64,000 bases of DNA from Planctomycetota bacterium (lineage in GTDB: Bacteria; Planctomycetota; J058; JAJDCQ01). Positions 16,638 through 25,640 of the stretch are shown here, piece after piece (the first letter of the stretch is position 1; every line of letters starts with the position of its first letter). Location of the stretch: the NCBI GenBank assembly GCA_029260755.1, contig JAJDCQ010000202.1, positions 1 to 64,000 of the forward strand, in the 5' to 3' direction. The position numbers were made by a program, and so were the translations under genes. Under the pieces are notes generated by a model that worked only from the letters and a program-made list of their open reading frames with translations, was not told where the DNA came from and made no database searches.

Positions 16638-18248
16638 TCAGCTCACGACCCGGTCGGCGGCCGGTCGGGCTGGCGCTCGGGGGCGGCTGACGGTCGGGAT
16701 GCCGCGGCGCTCGGCCTCGTCGAAGAGGGCGTCCACGTCGATCTCGGCGAAGATCTCCCGGGTCCACCCGCGGACCTGCTCGTCGACCGGCTTCCCGCGG
16801 ATGAGCTCGACCAGGCGACGTCGGGCGGCCGCTCGCTCGACCGGGGTCGGATGTCGCTTCGGCTTCATGTTGGCGTCGCGGACGCCGGGGTCGAAGAGGA
16901 AGCGATTCGGGTTCTCGAGGAAATCGCGGCGGTCCTCGGGAAGCGCGAAGCGGTCGCGGTCGCGCCGCCACCGCTCGATCAGGCCGGTCCGCGCGGTGAC
17001 GAGCTCCTCGTAGCGGTCGATGGCGTCCTCGGTGTGCAGCTCGCTCCACAGCCGTCGACAGATGGCGGCGACCGCGTCGATCGCGTTCGTCCAGGCGCGC
17101 GCGTGGCCGGCGTCGCCGTGGAAGATCGTCGCCGCGCCCCGTCGTTCGATCTCGTGGCGGAGCTCGTAGAGCTTGCGCGCGAGCATCTTCGCCTGCTGCC
17201 GGCGGACGTTGCAGCGGTAGCCGTGTGGGCCCAGGTCGTTCGGCGCGCGGTCGAAGAAGCCGTAGTCGCGCAGGACCAGGCCGCGGAAGGTCTGCCGGCA
17301 CCGGTCGATGACCGTCTCGAACGGGTCGCCGTCGTCGAAGTCTCTCTGCCAGGCGACGTGCCACGGGGTCGTGTAGCGGTCGACGAGCGCCCGGCAGCCG
17401 CTCTGGAAGTCGGCGACCGAGTAGACCGATCGGTTCCAGTAGGCCCAGGTCAGCAGGCGTGGTGCGACGCGCGGGATCAGGGCCGCCTCCATCCGGAAGA
17501 GCGCGTCGCGGAGGCGGTCGCCCCGCGCGCCGAGGAGGTGGGCGAACGAGGGCCACACGAGCCAGTCGCCGGCGCGGCGGAAGTCGAGGATGACCTCGCG
17601 TCGCATCTCGGCCTCGAGGAACTCCCGGTAGTCGCGGCCGCCGGTGTAGAACGCCTTCCAGCCGCGGCAGACCGCCCGCTCATCGCGCGCGAACGAGAAG
17701 AACCCGCCGAACTGGCCCGGCCGCCCCTCGCCCTTCGCCTCGGCGCGCCAGTTGGAGTAGTCGCTGATGATCCGGCTGACCGTCGAGAACGTGGCCGTCA
17801 GCTCGCCGAGCATGGCGGCCTGGTGGATCCGCTTGCGGGTCGCGTCGATGCGATCGCTCGCGAGGTCGGCCTGCTCGACGTGGACCTGGCCGAGGAAGTG
17901 GTGGGTGAAGTCGTGCAGGACGAGGTGGAGGTAGCCGTACGGCGCGAACCGCTCGCCCATCATCGGCAGCCCGAGGTTGAGGTGGACCTGGGGAAGCTGG
18001 ATGTCGTAGTCGCCGTCCATCGGCCCGACGACGAGGGCCTGGCCCTGGTCGCTCGCCCAGCGGAGCACCGCGCGGACCTGGGCGTGGCGGTCCGGGTGGA
18101 ACGAGGTGGCGAGCTCGGCCATCTTGGCGGAGGCGTCGGGATGGGCGAGCGCCCAGGTGGGCAGCCGGCGCGGGTCGAGCTCGATCGTGCCCGGGTGGAA
18201 CGTCGCCCGGGGCGTCTCGATCAGAGCGTCGGCGTGGTGTCCGCCCAT
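16638..18248 (-). CDS. Hypothetical protein with HDxxHH motif
   Basis: This 536-residue soluble protein has no signal peptide or membrane helix and is rich in Trp, Tyr, Arg and His. A notable segment is YLHLVLHDFTHHFLGQVHVE near residue 110, where clustered His and Asp could bind a metal ion. Two further conserved-looking stretches are WRAEAKGEGRPGQFGGFFSF and GYRCNVRRQQAKMLARKLYE. I do not recognise the family. The start is the ATG giving MGGHHADAL, because the 398 codons upstream in the frame are antisense to the acyltransferase gene. It is the first gene before the two kinases, with a 4-bp gap, so it may be their partner or substrate. Confidence 0.7.
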   Translation of the reverse strand: MGGHHADALIETPRATFHPGTIELDPRRLPTWALAHPDASAKMAELATSFHPDRHAQVRAVLRWASDQGQALVVGPMDGDYDIQLPQVHLNLGLPMMGERFAPYGYLHLVLHDFTHHFLGQVHVEQADLASDRIDATRKRIHQAAMLGELTATFSTVSRIISDYSNWRAEAKGEGRPGQFGGFFSFARDERAVCRGWKAFYTGGRDYREFLEAEMRREVILDFRRAGDWLVWPSFAHLLGARGDRLRDALFRMEAALIPRVAPRLLTWAYWNRSVYSVADFQSGCRALVDRYTTPWHVAWQRDFDDGDPFETVIDRCRQTFRGLVLRDYGFFDRAPNDLGPHGYRCNVRRQQAKMLARKLYELRHEIERRGAATIFHGDAGHARAWTNAIDAVAAICRRLWSELHTEDAIDRYEELVTARTGLIERWRRDRDRFALPEDRRDFLENPNRFLFDPGVRDANMKPKRHPTPVERAAARRRLVELIRGKPVDEQVRGWTREIFAEIDVDALFDEAERRGIPTVSRPRAPARPAADRVVS

Positions 18249-18278
18249 GTCGATGGAGAGTAGCGGAGCTTCTCCGAG
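18249..18278. promoter_or_regulatory. Very short divergent promoter region
   Basis: Only 30 bp separate the divergent starts of the HDxxHH gene and the acyltransferase gene. Promoters for at least one of them must overlap the other gene's coding sequence, unless one of the starts is further downstream. Confidence 0.3.
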
Positions 18279-19544
18279 ATGCGCAAACGGGCGGCCGACG
18301 GACCCGACCGCGTGCCGCTCCACGTCCTCTCGTGGGTGTTCCTCCTCTCGGAGTCGCCGGCGACGCCGTACAACTTCGTCGGGTCGACGACGCTGCGGGA
18401 GCCGCTCGACGTCGCGACGCTCGATGCCGCCCTCGCCGGCGCGTGCGAGGCGCTGCCGCACTTCGGCTGGGTGATCGAGGCCGGCCTCGCCCGGGCGCGC
18501 TGGCGCCCCGGGCGCCGGCCCCGGGCCCGGGCGGGATTCGCCGACATCGGGCGCCGCTTCCGGCTCGACCGCGAGCCGCCGCTCCGGGTGCGCGTCGAGG
18601 GCGCCCAGGTCGTCTGGGAGGTGCACCACAGCCTGACCGACGGGCTCGGTCTGATCCTCTTCGCCGAGCAGACGCTCGCGCGGGCGTTCGGTCTGGAGCC
18701 GCGGCGGCTGCCTCGGCTCGCGGTCGACGACCCGCTCCGGCGCCTCGCCGACGGCCCGCCGGCTCCTCGGCCCGCGCCGCCGCGGGCCGTCCGCTACGGC
18801 GAGCTTCCCCGGCTCCTCGGGCCGCGGCGGCGGACGCCGCTGCTGGTCGTCCTCGACCTCGCCCGGGCGCGTGAGGTCGCCGGACGGCTCGTCGTCGGGG
18901 CGGGCCCGGGCGATCTGGTCGTCGCCGGCTACGCCCGCGCCCTCGGCGCGTGGCGCGCCTCGCGCGGCCGGGGAGCGGCGCGTCGCGAGCCGTTGCGCGT
19001 GAACCTGATGCTGCCGCTCAACGTGCGCGAGCTCTTCTCGGTCTTCTCCGCGTTCAACTGCTGCGGAAGCGTCCTGGCGCCGCTCGATGTGACCTCGACG
19101 ACGTCGGTCGCGGAGCTCCTCGCCGCGACCCTCGCCGCCCGGGCGCTGCAGGCGACGGCCGATCACCAGCGCGGCGCGCTCGCCCCGTTCGCGCGGCTCT
19201 TCGCGGGGCCGGTCGCCGGCGCGATCCCGTTCGCGGGCAAGCGCGCCCTCGCCGCCGCGTTCGGGGCGCTGCTGACCGAGCGGATCCAGACCGAGATCGT
19301 CACGTTCGGTGGGACACGCCCGTTCCCCGGCCCGCTCGGCGAGCGGATCGCGCGGGTCACCGCCCACCCGGCCGTGAAGCACACCCGCAACGCCGCTCTC
19401 GGCGTGATCGGACACGGCGACGAGCTCTGCGTCGTCCTCCACCAGACACGCCCCGACCCGGCCCTGGCCAACGCGTTCGCCGCGGAGATGCGGGCGCTCG
19501 ATCCCGACCTCGTCCGCGCGGGGCCCGAGCGTCTGCTATCATGA
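18279..19544 (+). CDS. HHxxxDG condensation/acyltransferase-like protein
   Basis: This 421-residue protein carries HHSLTDG at residues 116-122, the active-site motif shared by non-ribosomal peptide condensation domains, wax-ester/DGAT acyltransferases and PapA-type enzymes. The first histidine pair and aspartate act in acyl transfer to an alcohol or amine. The N-terminal MRKRAADGPDRVPLHVLSWV resembles the start of WS/DGAT-type proteins, and LRVNLMLPLNVR fits the mid-domain. It is cytosolic or membrane-associated and its acyl donor and acceptor are unknown. It is followed after 4 bp by the nucleotidyltransferase-like gene. Together with the lipid-export genes downstream it hints at lipid or lipid-conjugate synthesis. 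Confidence 0.75.
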   Translation: MRKRAADGPDRVPLHVLSWVFLLSESPATPYNFVGSTTLREPLDVATLDAALAGACEALPHFGWVIEAGLARARWRPGRRPRARAGFADIGRRFRLDREPPLRVRVEGAQVVWEVHHSLTDGLGLILFAEQTLARAFGLEPRRLPRLAVDDPLRRLADGPPAPRPAPPRAVRYGELPRLLGPRRRTPLLVVLDLARAREVAGRLVVGAGPGDLVVAGYARALGAWRASRGRGAARREPLRVNLMLPLNVRELFSVFSAFNCCGSVLAPLDVTSTTSVAELLAATLAARALQATADHQRGALAPFARLFAGPVAGAIPFAGKRALAAAFGALLTERIQTEIVTFGGTRPFPGPLGERIARVTAHPAVKHTRNAALGVIGHGDELCVVLHQTRPDPALANAFAAEMRALDPDLVRAGPERLLS

Positions 19545-19548
19545 GGCC

Positions 19549-20160
19549 ATGAAGGTCCCGATCTCCGAGGTGCTCCGTCGTGCCGGAGAGTACTTCATGG
19601 GTGACTCCCCGATTCACCGGGCGGCGATCCGACTCGCCCGTACCCTCGCCGACCTCGAGGTTCCGTTCGCGGTGGCCGGGGCGCTCGCCGCGAACGCCCA
19701 CGGGCACGTCCGCACGACCAGGGATGTCGACGTCCTCATGACCGCCGAGGGCCTGGCGAAGTTCAAGGCGGCCTGGCTCGGGCGCGGGTGGGTCGAGAAG
19801 TTCGAGGGCAGTCGAGGGATCCGGGACACGATCGAGAACGTGCCGATCGACGTGCTCATCGCGGGCGACTTTCCGGGCGACGGAGAGCCCAAGGACGTCG
19901 TGTTTCCCGACCCCGGGGATCCGGACGTCACCGAGACGACCGATGGGGAGGCGTTGCCGGTGCTTCGCCTCCCGGTCTTGCTCGAGCTGAAGCTGGCGAG
20001 CGGGATGACGGCGGCGCACCGGCTCCAGGACATCGTCGACGTCATGGAGCTCATCCGGGCGAACGCTCTGCCCGTCGACTACGCGGAGCGGCTCGCGCCG
20101 TTCGTCCAGGCGAAGTTCCGCGAGGTCTGGGCGACCGCGCAGGTCGACGAGGACTACTGA
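19549..20160 (+). CDS. Nucleotidyltransferase-like protein
   Basis: This 203-residue protein has the pattern AGALAANAHGHVRTTRDVDVL (residues 36-56), which matches the GG/S...D-x-D core of the nucleotidyltransferase fold in AbiEii/MNT-like proteins. A later segment, PVLRLPVLLELKLASG, is typical of the strand-helix after the active site, where a lysine follows. The protein could modify a small molecule, tRNA or protein. No paired HEPN or AbiEi-type antitoxin gene is visible beside it, so I do not call a toxin-antitoxin pair. It lies 4 bp after the acyltransferase gene and its end overlaps the convergent Rieske gene by 7 bp. Confidence 0.6.
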   Translation: MKVPISEVLRRAGEYFMGDSPIHRAAIRLARTLADLEVPFAVAGALAANAHGHVRTTRDVDVLMTAEGLAKFKAAWLGRGWVEKFEGSRGIRDTIENVPIDVLIAGDFPGDGEPKDVVFPDPGDPDVTETTDGEALPVLRLPVLLELKLASGMTAAHRLQDIVDVMELIRANALPVDYAERLAPFVQAKFREVWATAQVDEDY

Positions 20161-21302
20161 CCCGCGTCGTCCGCGGGGGTCGTCGTCGCATCGCGACCCG
20201 CCTCGGCCGCCTCGAGGCGCGTCCTCACCTCGCCGAGGAAGTGCTCGACGCGCGCCTCCTCGGCGTGGGCCGGGCCGCGGCGCATCCTCCTCCCCGCGAG
20301 CGTCCCGACCTGCGCCTCCTCGACGATGTCGCGGTCCTCGCGGAAGACCTTCCGGACGCCGGGGCGCGAGAGGAACGCGAGGGTGCGGCGCAGCATCTCG
20401 ACCGGGTTCCAGAGGCGCCGGCGCGGCGACTGGTCGTAGAGGCGGCTCACCCGGATCGTGAGGTCGGGCGCCACCGGCACGAAGGAGGTGACGTGGAGCA
20501 CCCCGAGGATCCGGACGAGGAGGAAGCTCGGGAAGATCAGGTGGTTGTCGAGGTGGGGGTGCGGCGGCTTCTTGCTGATCACACGGATCGCGGCGCGCAG
20601 CACCCACGGCGCCGGCGCCGGCGTGATGAACGAGCTGTGGCCGTTCACGGCGAGCGACGGGACGGCCGCGCTCTCGCGCTTCGGGTCGAGACTCCCCCCG
20701 TGGACGAAGGGGACGTGGTAGTCCTCGATCGCGCCCGACACGACGAGCTTCCAGTTCCCCTTGATCGGCATGCGCATCGTGAAGAGCGGGCTCGAGGCCG
20801 TCTCGGTCATCTCCTCGAGGGTCGCGGCCTTCTCGCCGAGCCACGCGCGGACGGGCGGCGCCGTCGCCGGGTCGCCGTGCACGAAGATGAAGGCGCCGAC
20901 GCGCTCGACGGCGAGCGGCACGAGGCCGAGGTCGGCGTCGTCGAAGTCGGGCAGCCCGGCGCGCCGCGACGCGCCGATGAGGCGCCCGTCGCAGCCGAAG
21001 ACCCAGCCGTGGTAGGGGCACTGGAGGCGGCCGCTGCCGGCCGCGTCGCCCGGGCAGAGGCGCGTCCCGCGATGGGTGCACGCGTTCACGAACGCGCCGA
21101 GCGCGCCGTCGGCGTCCCGGGTGACGAGGACGCTCCGCCCCCAGCTCTCGGTCACGAACCAGGTGTCGGGCCCGGGCAGGCGGTCCCAGGTGCCCGCGAA
21201 CGTCCAGCCGCGGCGGAAGAGCACCTCCATCTCGCGCTCGAAGAGGGCGCGGTCGTGGAAGACCTCGTTCGTCTCGTCGAACGTGGCGATGGGGCGGGTC
21301 AC
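20154..21302 (-). CDS. Rieske non-heme iron oxygenase, alpha-subunit type
   Basis: This 382-residue protein has the Rieske [2Fe-2S] ligands C75-x-H77 and C95-x2-H98 (CTHRG and CPYHGW) and the mononuclear iron site E193-D194-Y195-H196-x4-H201. This is the arrangement of aromatic-ring-hydroxylating and carnitine/choline-type oxygenases. It would oxidise an organic substrate with O2 and electrons from a reductase, which is not encoded here. The GTG start overlaps the stop of the flippase-like gene (GTGA at 21299-21302); the longer frame is a shadow of that gene. It is the last gene of the long minus-strand transcript. The substrate is unknown; the context suggests a lipid-like molecule. Confidence 0.93.
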   Translation of the reverse strand: MTRPIATFDETNEVFHDRALFEREMEVLFRRGWTFAGTWDRLPGPDTWFVTESWGRSVLVTRDADGALGAFVNACTHRGTRLCPGDAAGSGRLQCPYHGWVFGCDGRLIGASRRAGLPDFDDADLGLVPLAVERVGAFIFVHGDPATAPPVRAWLGEKAATLEEMTETASSPLFTMRMPIKGNWKLVVSGAIEDYHVPFVHGGSLDPKRESAAVPSLAVNGHSSFITPAPAPWVLRAAIRVISKKPPHPHLDNHLIFPSFLLVRILGVLHVTSFVPVAPDLTIRVSRLYDQSPRRRLWNPVEMLRRTLAFLSRPGVRKVFREDRDIVEEAQVGTLAGRRMRRGPAHAEEARVEHFLGEVRTRLEAAEAGRDATTTPADDAGQ

Positions 21303-22399
21303 GCGTTGCTCGTCTCCGGCTCGGAGCCTGGCGGGCTCGCCGGGCTCCGGAGGAGCTCTCGAACGATCAGGATGAGGCCGATCGCGATCTCGATGTAGAA
21401 GAAGAATACGCGGTAGGCGGCCATGATCGCGACCGCGTGCTCGGCCCGGAAGAACCAGAAGATCCCGCCCTCGGCGATCCCGGCCGCGCCGGGCGTCGGG
21501 CTGAAGATCGCGATCGCGCGGAAGATCGCGAGCTGGCCCATCAGGGTCGCGGTGACGCCCTGCTCGCCGCCGACGGCCGTCACCACGATGGCCATCAGCG
21601 CCAGCCCGATCGCGTACCAGACGAGCGTGATGAAGAGGTTCGCGAGGAGGAAGACCGGGCCCTGACGGCGGAGGTCCGCGATCGTCCGCGAGGTACGCTC
21701 GATCGCATCGACGGCGCGCCCGTCCCGGAACGGCCGGCCGATCCGGGGAATCACCCGGAGGGGCGCGAGGACGGTCACGAGGCCCCGCGCCGTCCCGGCG
21801 GGGAACACCAGCAGCAGCCCGAGCAGGGTGGCGAGCGCCGCGAAGACGCCGAAGACCGGCCACAGCAGCGTCGAGAGCCCGGGCGGGAGCTCGGGCACGG
21901 TCAGGAGCGCGACCGCGGCCGCCGCCGTCGTGATCGAGATCGCGAGGACAGGCTTGCAGATCGCGATCGCGCCCGCCTTGTCGCCGGGGACGCCGCGCCG
22001 GAGGAGATACCAGATCAGGGCGGGCTGCCCGCCGGACGAGCCCGGCGTCAGGAAGACGGCCGTGTGGAACAGGAACGAGAGCTCGAGGCCGCGGCCGAGG
22101 CCGATCTCGAGGTCCATGCCTCGGGCGAGCCAGCGGTAGCGGAGCGCGTCGACGATCCACATGGCGACCATCAGCCCGAAGGCGATGGCGAGCTGGTCGG
22201 CGCGCAGGTCGACCCGCTGGCTCTCGGTGAAGTCGGGGACGAACCTCGCGATCAGGACGACGGCGGCGACGCTCAGGCCGAGCGAGACGAGCAGCCCGAC
22301 GAGCATGCGGCGGAGGGCGCCGCGGGCCGACGAGGTCGCCGCGTCCTCACGGGGCGGCGCCGCGGCGGTCGGTGGGTCGTGGGGCGCGGGCGCGCTCAC
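21299..22399 (-). CDS. Flippase-like / LPG synthase TM-region protein (UPF0104)
   Basis: This 366-residue integral membrane protein has about eight helices and belongs to the family named lysylphosphatidylglycerol synthase transmembrane region, or flippase-like TIGR00374. Visible hallmarks are LFHTAVFLTPGSSGGQPALI in the first half and FSPTPGAAGIAEGG in the second, the conserved proline-glycine loops of the family. Relatives include glycolipid and isoprenoid-linked sugar flippase-type proteins. The GTG start overlaps the stop of the RND gene (GTGA at 22396-22399), and its stop overlaps the Rieske gene. It probably helps move a lipid across the inner membrane. Confidence 0.88.
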   Translation of the reverse strand: MSAPAPHDPPTAAAPPREDAATSSARGALRRMLVGLLVSLGLSVAAVVLIARFVPDFTESQRVDLRADQLAIAFGLMVAMWIVDALRYRWLARGMDLEIGLGRGLELSFLFHTAVFLTPGSSGGQPALIWYLLRRGVPGDKAGAIAICKPVLAISITTAAAAVALLTVPELPPGLSTLLWPVFGVFAALATLLGLLLVFPAGTARGLVTVLAPLRVIPRIGRPFRDGRAVDAIERTSRTIADLRRQGPVFLLANLFITLVWYAIGLALMAIVVTAVGGEQGVTATLMGQLAIFRAIAIFSPTPGAAGIAEGGIFWFFRAEHAVAIMAAYRVFFFYIEIAIGLILIVRELLRSPASPPGSEPETSNA

Positions 22400-24861
22400 G
22401 TCGGGTCCCCGGTCGCCTTCGCGTCGGCCACGGGCGTCGGCGGCCCGAGTCCTCCGAGGCGGAGGACGAGGGCCGGGAGCAGGAGCAGGTCGGCGAGCAG
22501 CGCGAAGATCAGGGTCAATCCGGACAGCGCCCCGAAGAGCCGGTTCGCCATGATCGTCGAGAGGAGGAGCACGCCGAAGCCGGCCGACAGGATCACGGTC
22601 GTCAGGACGAGCGCGGCGCCGGTCTCGTGGACCGCGGCCCGGACCGCCTCGCGCCCGCCGAGGGCGCGTCGTTGATGGAGCGCGGCGACGAAGTGGAGGG
22701 TGTCGTCGACCGCGATTCCGAACACCACGCAGAAGAGCACGCTCGTCACCATCCGGAGCCGGATCCCGAGGAGCGCCATCGTCGCGAGGAGGAGCAGGAG
22801 CGGGAGGAGGTTCGGGATCAGGCTCAGGAGCGAGAGGCGGAGGCTCCTGGTCACGAGGAGGACGGCGCCGAAGATCACCGCGAGGGCGATCACGAGGCTC
22901 GCCAGGAGGTTGTGGGCGAGCGACTCGTGGATCGCCTGGATCATCAGCGTCCAGCCGGTCACCTGGACATCCAGCCCGGCGGGCACCTCGCGGCGGGCCT
23001 CATCGTGAATCGCGTCGGCGAGGGCGAAGAACTCCGGCGTCCAGAGATTCCGGATCCGGACCTGGACGCGGACGGCGTCGCGGCTCGGCGTGATGAAGTC
23101 GGTCGTCGGGTCCGAAGGGGTCGCGCTCTCGTAGAGGAGGAGGAACTGCGCCGAGGCGTCGCGCGACGGCGGGAGGCGGAAGCTCCCCGGCGCCCGCTCG
23201 GCGAAGATGTGGTTCATATCCTTCAGGTAGTCGGTCACGGACAGGACGTAGAGGACGCCTCGCTCCCGGAACGCGTCGCCGCGCATCTTCGAGACGACGC
23301 GGTCGACCGCCGCGAGGACCTCGTCGTCGATCGTGCGACCCGCGCCGCGGATGGCCGTCGCGCTCGCGGTCGGCCCGCCGGCGACGACCGAGCCGCTGCG
23401 CGGCACGCGGACGACGAGCTCGAGGGCGCTGACTCCGCCGAAGTGCTCCTCGGTGAAGGTGCGGGTCCGGACGAGGCGCGACTCGGGTCCGAAGTCGCCG
23501 AGCATCCGGGACTCGATCCGGACCAGCGGGAGGGTCGCCGCCGCCGCGAGGGTCAGCAGAAGCGCGCCGGCGATCACCCGGGGCGCGTGTCCATCGACGA
23601 GCCGCCAGATCCACGCGGCGAACCGGTGGGCGAGCCCCGTCCGCCCGTGGGGCGAGGCGGCGGGCGGGCGCACCACCAGGAGGATCGGCCCGAGGAGCAG
23701 AAACGTGACCGCGTAGGCGGCCATGATCCCGAACCCGACGGGGATGCCGAACTCCCGGATCACCTCGACATCGCTGATCGCGAGCGAGAGGAAGCCGGCC
23801 GCCGTCGTCACGCTCGTCAGGAGGCACGCCGTGCTCACCTCGGAGACGGCCTCGAAGAGGGCGGCCCGCGGCGCGAGGCCGGACGCGATCAGCTGCCCGT
23901 GACGGGCGAGGAGGTGGACCGCGTCGCCGACGCCCGCGACGACGATCAGCACCGGGATCGCCGTGGAGATCAGGTTGAGGGGGATGTCGGCGGCGGCCAT
24001 GAGCCCGACCGTCCAGACGGCCGCCAGGATGACGACGACGGTGGTGATCGCGGCGACGAGGACGCTCCGGAAGACGATGGCGAGGATCACCAGGAGCATG
24101 ATGGCCGCGACCGGGTAGTAGGTCCGGCTGTCCCGCGTCATGAGCTGCAGCACCTCGTGCCGGGTGATGATGATCCCGTCGAGGTGGACCTCCTCTCCCT
24201 CCTGCACCTCCGCGGCGAAGTAGTCGTGCAGCCACGCGGCGAACGCGTTGCGGTTCCTCGGCGTGTCCGAGCGCGGGTCGAGGGGGACGACGAACGCGGC
24301 GATGTCGGCGTCGCGACCGATGATCCGGTTCTCGTAGAGGGGATGATCGAGGAGCCCGTCGGCCATCGCGGCGGGCGCCCAGGCGGCCTCGCCCGACGCG
24401 ACCCGCTCCGCGTCGAAGAGCGGCTCGACCCGGAGCCAGTCGTCCTCCGCTCGAACGTAGGTGACGTGGCTGAGGGAGCTGACCCGGTCGCGGTCGGCGA
24501 GCGGGTGGGCGCGAAGGTCCTCGGTGATCCGGTGGATCCGCTCCATCGAGGCCCGCTCGAGGACGCCCGGGCTCCGGAGCAGGATCAGCGCCGTCCGGTC
24601 GCCGCGGCCGAAGTCGTCGGCGAACGCGTCGTGGATCGCCAGGCGCGGGTCGCGGGCGGGGAAGAGCTTCTCGGCGCGGAAGTCCATCCTGAGGCCGACG
24701 GGACGGCCGGTCAGGGCGGTCAGGCGCCGCCCGAAGGCGATCGGGGCGACCGCGAGGGCGGTGACGGCGACGACGACGGCGACGGAGACGAGCGGGTGCC
24801 GCAGGGGAAGCAGCGCCGGGTTGGCGAGCCCCGGGGAGGACGCGGGCCCGGCGACGGTCAC
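22396..24861 (-). CDS. RND superfamily (MMPL-type) exporter
   Basis: The product is 821 residues with the two-repeat, 12-helix plan of MMPL exporters. The relay segments are VVAGVGDAVHLLARHG in the first half and FGIAVDDTLHFVAALHQRR in the second. Large periplasmic loops follow helices 1 and 7. It is a paralogue of the exporter at 7811-10132 but clearly diverged. The GTG start overlaps the end of the ASPIC/UnbV segment (GTGA at 24858-24861), so it is translationally coupled to that gene even though the latter is interrupted by a TGA upstream. Probable role: export of a hydrophobic product made by this operon. Confidence 0.88.
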   Translation of the reverse strand: MTVAGPASSPGLANPALLPLRHPLVSVAVVVAVTALAVAPIAFGRRLTALTGRPVGLRMDFRAEKLFPARDPRLAIHDAFADDFGRGDRTALILLRSPGVLERASMERIHRITEDLRAHPLADRDRVSSLSHVTYVRAEDDWLRVEPLFDAERVASGEAAWAPAAMADGLLDHPLYENRIIGRDADIAAFVVPLDPRSDTPRNRNAFAAWLHDYFAAEVQEGEEVHLDGIIITRHEVLQLMTRDSRTYYPVAAIMLLVILAIVFRSVLVAAITTVVVILAAVWTVGLMAAADIPLNLISTAIPVLIVVAGVGDAVHLLARHGQLIASGLAPRAALFEAVSEVSTACLLTSVTTAAGFLSLAISDVEVIREFGIPVGFGIMAAYAVTFLLLGPILLVVRPPAASPHGRTGLAHRFAAWIWRLVDGHAPRVIAGALLLTLAAAATLPLVRIESRMLGDFGPESRLVRTRTFTEEHFGGVSALELVVRVPRSGSVVAGGPTASATAIRGAGRTIDDEVLAAVDRVVSKMRGDAFRERGVLYVLSVTDYLKDMNHIFAERAPGSFRLPPSRDASAQFLLLYESATPSDPTTDFITPSRDAVRVQVRIRNLWTPEFFALADAIHDEARREVPAGLDVQVTGWTLMIQAIHESLAHNLLASLVIALAVIFGAVLLVTRSLRLSLLSLIPNLLPLLLLLATMALLGIRLRMVTSVLFCVVFGIAVDDTLHFVAALHQRRALGGREAVRAAVHETGAALVLTTVILSAGFGVLLLSTIMANRLFGALSGLTLIFALLADLLLLPALVLRLGGLGPPTPVADAKATGDPT

Positions 24862-25637
24862 TCAGACGTGCTCGAGCGCACCGCCAGCCACATCGCGAGC
24901 AGCGTCGGCCCCGTCGCGAAGATGATGAACGGGATCGCGATCGATGGCGGCGTCGGCCGGGGCGCCGGCGCGGCGTCCACCTCCGCGCCGTCGTCGGTCG
25001 CGCGACGTCGACCGCCCGGTCGGGCGGGCGGCGTCGGCGCGCGGCGGACCGGGGGCAGCTCCCGGAGCTCGCCCTCGCCCTCGATCAGGGTGAGCCGGCG
25101 CCCGGCCTCGACCGGCCCGAAGCTCTCGAGGGCGCCGCCGGGGAGCGGCCAGCGGACGAGGAGCTCGTCGACTCGTTCGGCGTCGCCGATCCCGATGACC
25201 TGCTCGAGCGAGAACTGGCTGAGGTAGCCGTTGCCGGCCGAGACGAGTCGGACGAGCTTCCGGTCGCCGATCCGGGCGGTCACGACGGCGCCGATCGCGT
25301 CGCGGTTCGCCTTGGTCCCGACGAGGTGGAGCGAGACCGAGCCTTGCCCCTGGCCGAGCCGGTTCTCGTGGAAGGTGGTGTTCTTGCGGTAGTTGTTCAG
25401 GACGATGTCGACGTCGCCGTCCCCGTCGAAGTCCGCGAGGCCGGCGCCGCGGGCGTCGAGGATCTGGTCGAGGCCGAACGCGGTGCCCGCCTCGACGAAG
25501 CGTCCGTCACCTCGGTTCCAGAGGAAGTGGTTCCGCTCCCGGCCGTTCCAGCTCCGGTCGCCCAGGAACGCGTCGGTGTAGATCGCCTCCTCGTCGATGC
25601 TGGTCTCGGACGCGACCGCGCCCTCGGCGAACGGCAG
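24858..25637 (-). pseudogene. C-terminal part of FG-GAP/ASPIC-UnbV gene, after an in-frame TGA
   Basis: These 259 codons continue in the same frame as the 587-residue FG-GAP gene, separated from it only by the TGA at 25638-25640. They encode another FG-GAP motif (DFDGDGDVDIVLNN), the ASPIC/UnbV domain (RDAIGAVVTARIG, SAGNGYLSQ, VRWPLPGG), a Pro/Arg linker and a C-terminal membrane helix (IPFIIFATGPTLLAMWLAV). No ATG, GTG or TTG occurs in frame for the first 118 codons, so independent translation of the whole piece is unlikely. The first possible start, the GTG at 25283, lies inside the ASPIC domain. Sequence quality past the TGA is undiminished. See the findings for the alternatives. Confidence 0.75.
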
Positions 25638-25640
25638 TCA
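25608..25640 (-). promoter_or_regulatory. In-frame TGA followed by hairpin with GGUC loop (SECIS-like, speculative)
   Basis: After the TGA (25640-25638) come 14 bases and then GGGCGC-GGTC-GCGTCC (25623-25608), a 6-bp stem with a GGUC tetraloop starting 21 bases after the TGA. The E. coli fdhF SECIS has a GGUC-containing apical loop at a similar distance. In 70% GC DNA short hairpins are common, and no cysteine or redox motif surrounds the codon, so selenocysteine insertion is only a possibility. Confidence 0.15.

Noticed and set aside
19549..20160. Toxin-antitoxin pair with the nucleotidyltransferase-like gene
   Set aside because: No small partner gene is next to it; the upstream neighbour is an acyltransferase and the downstream one a convergent Rieske gene.
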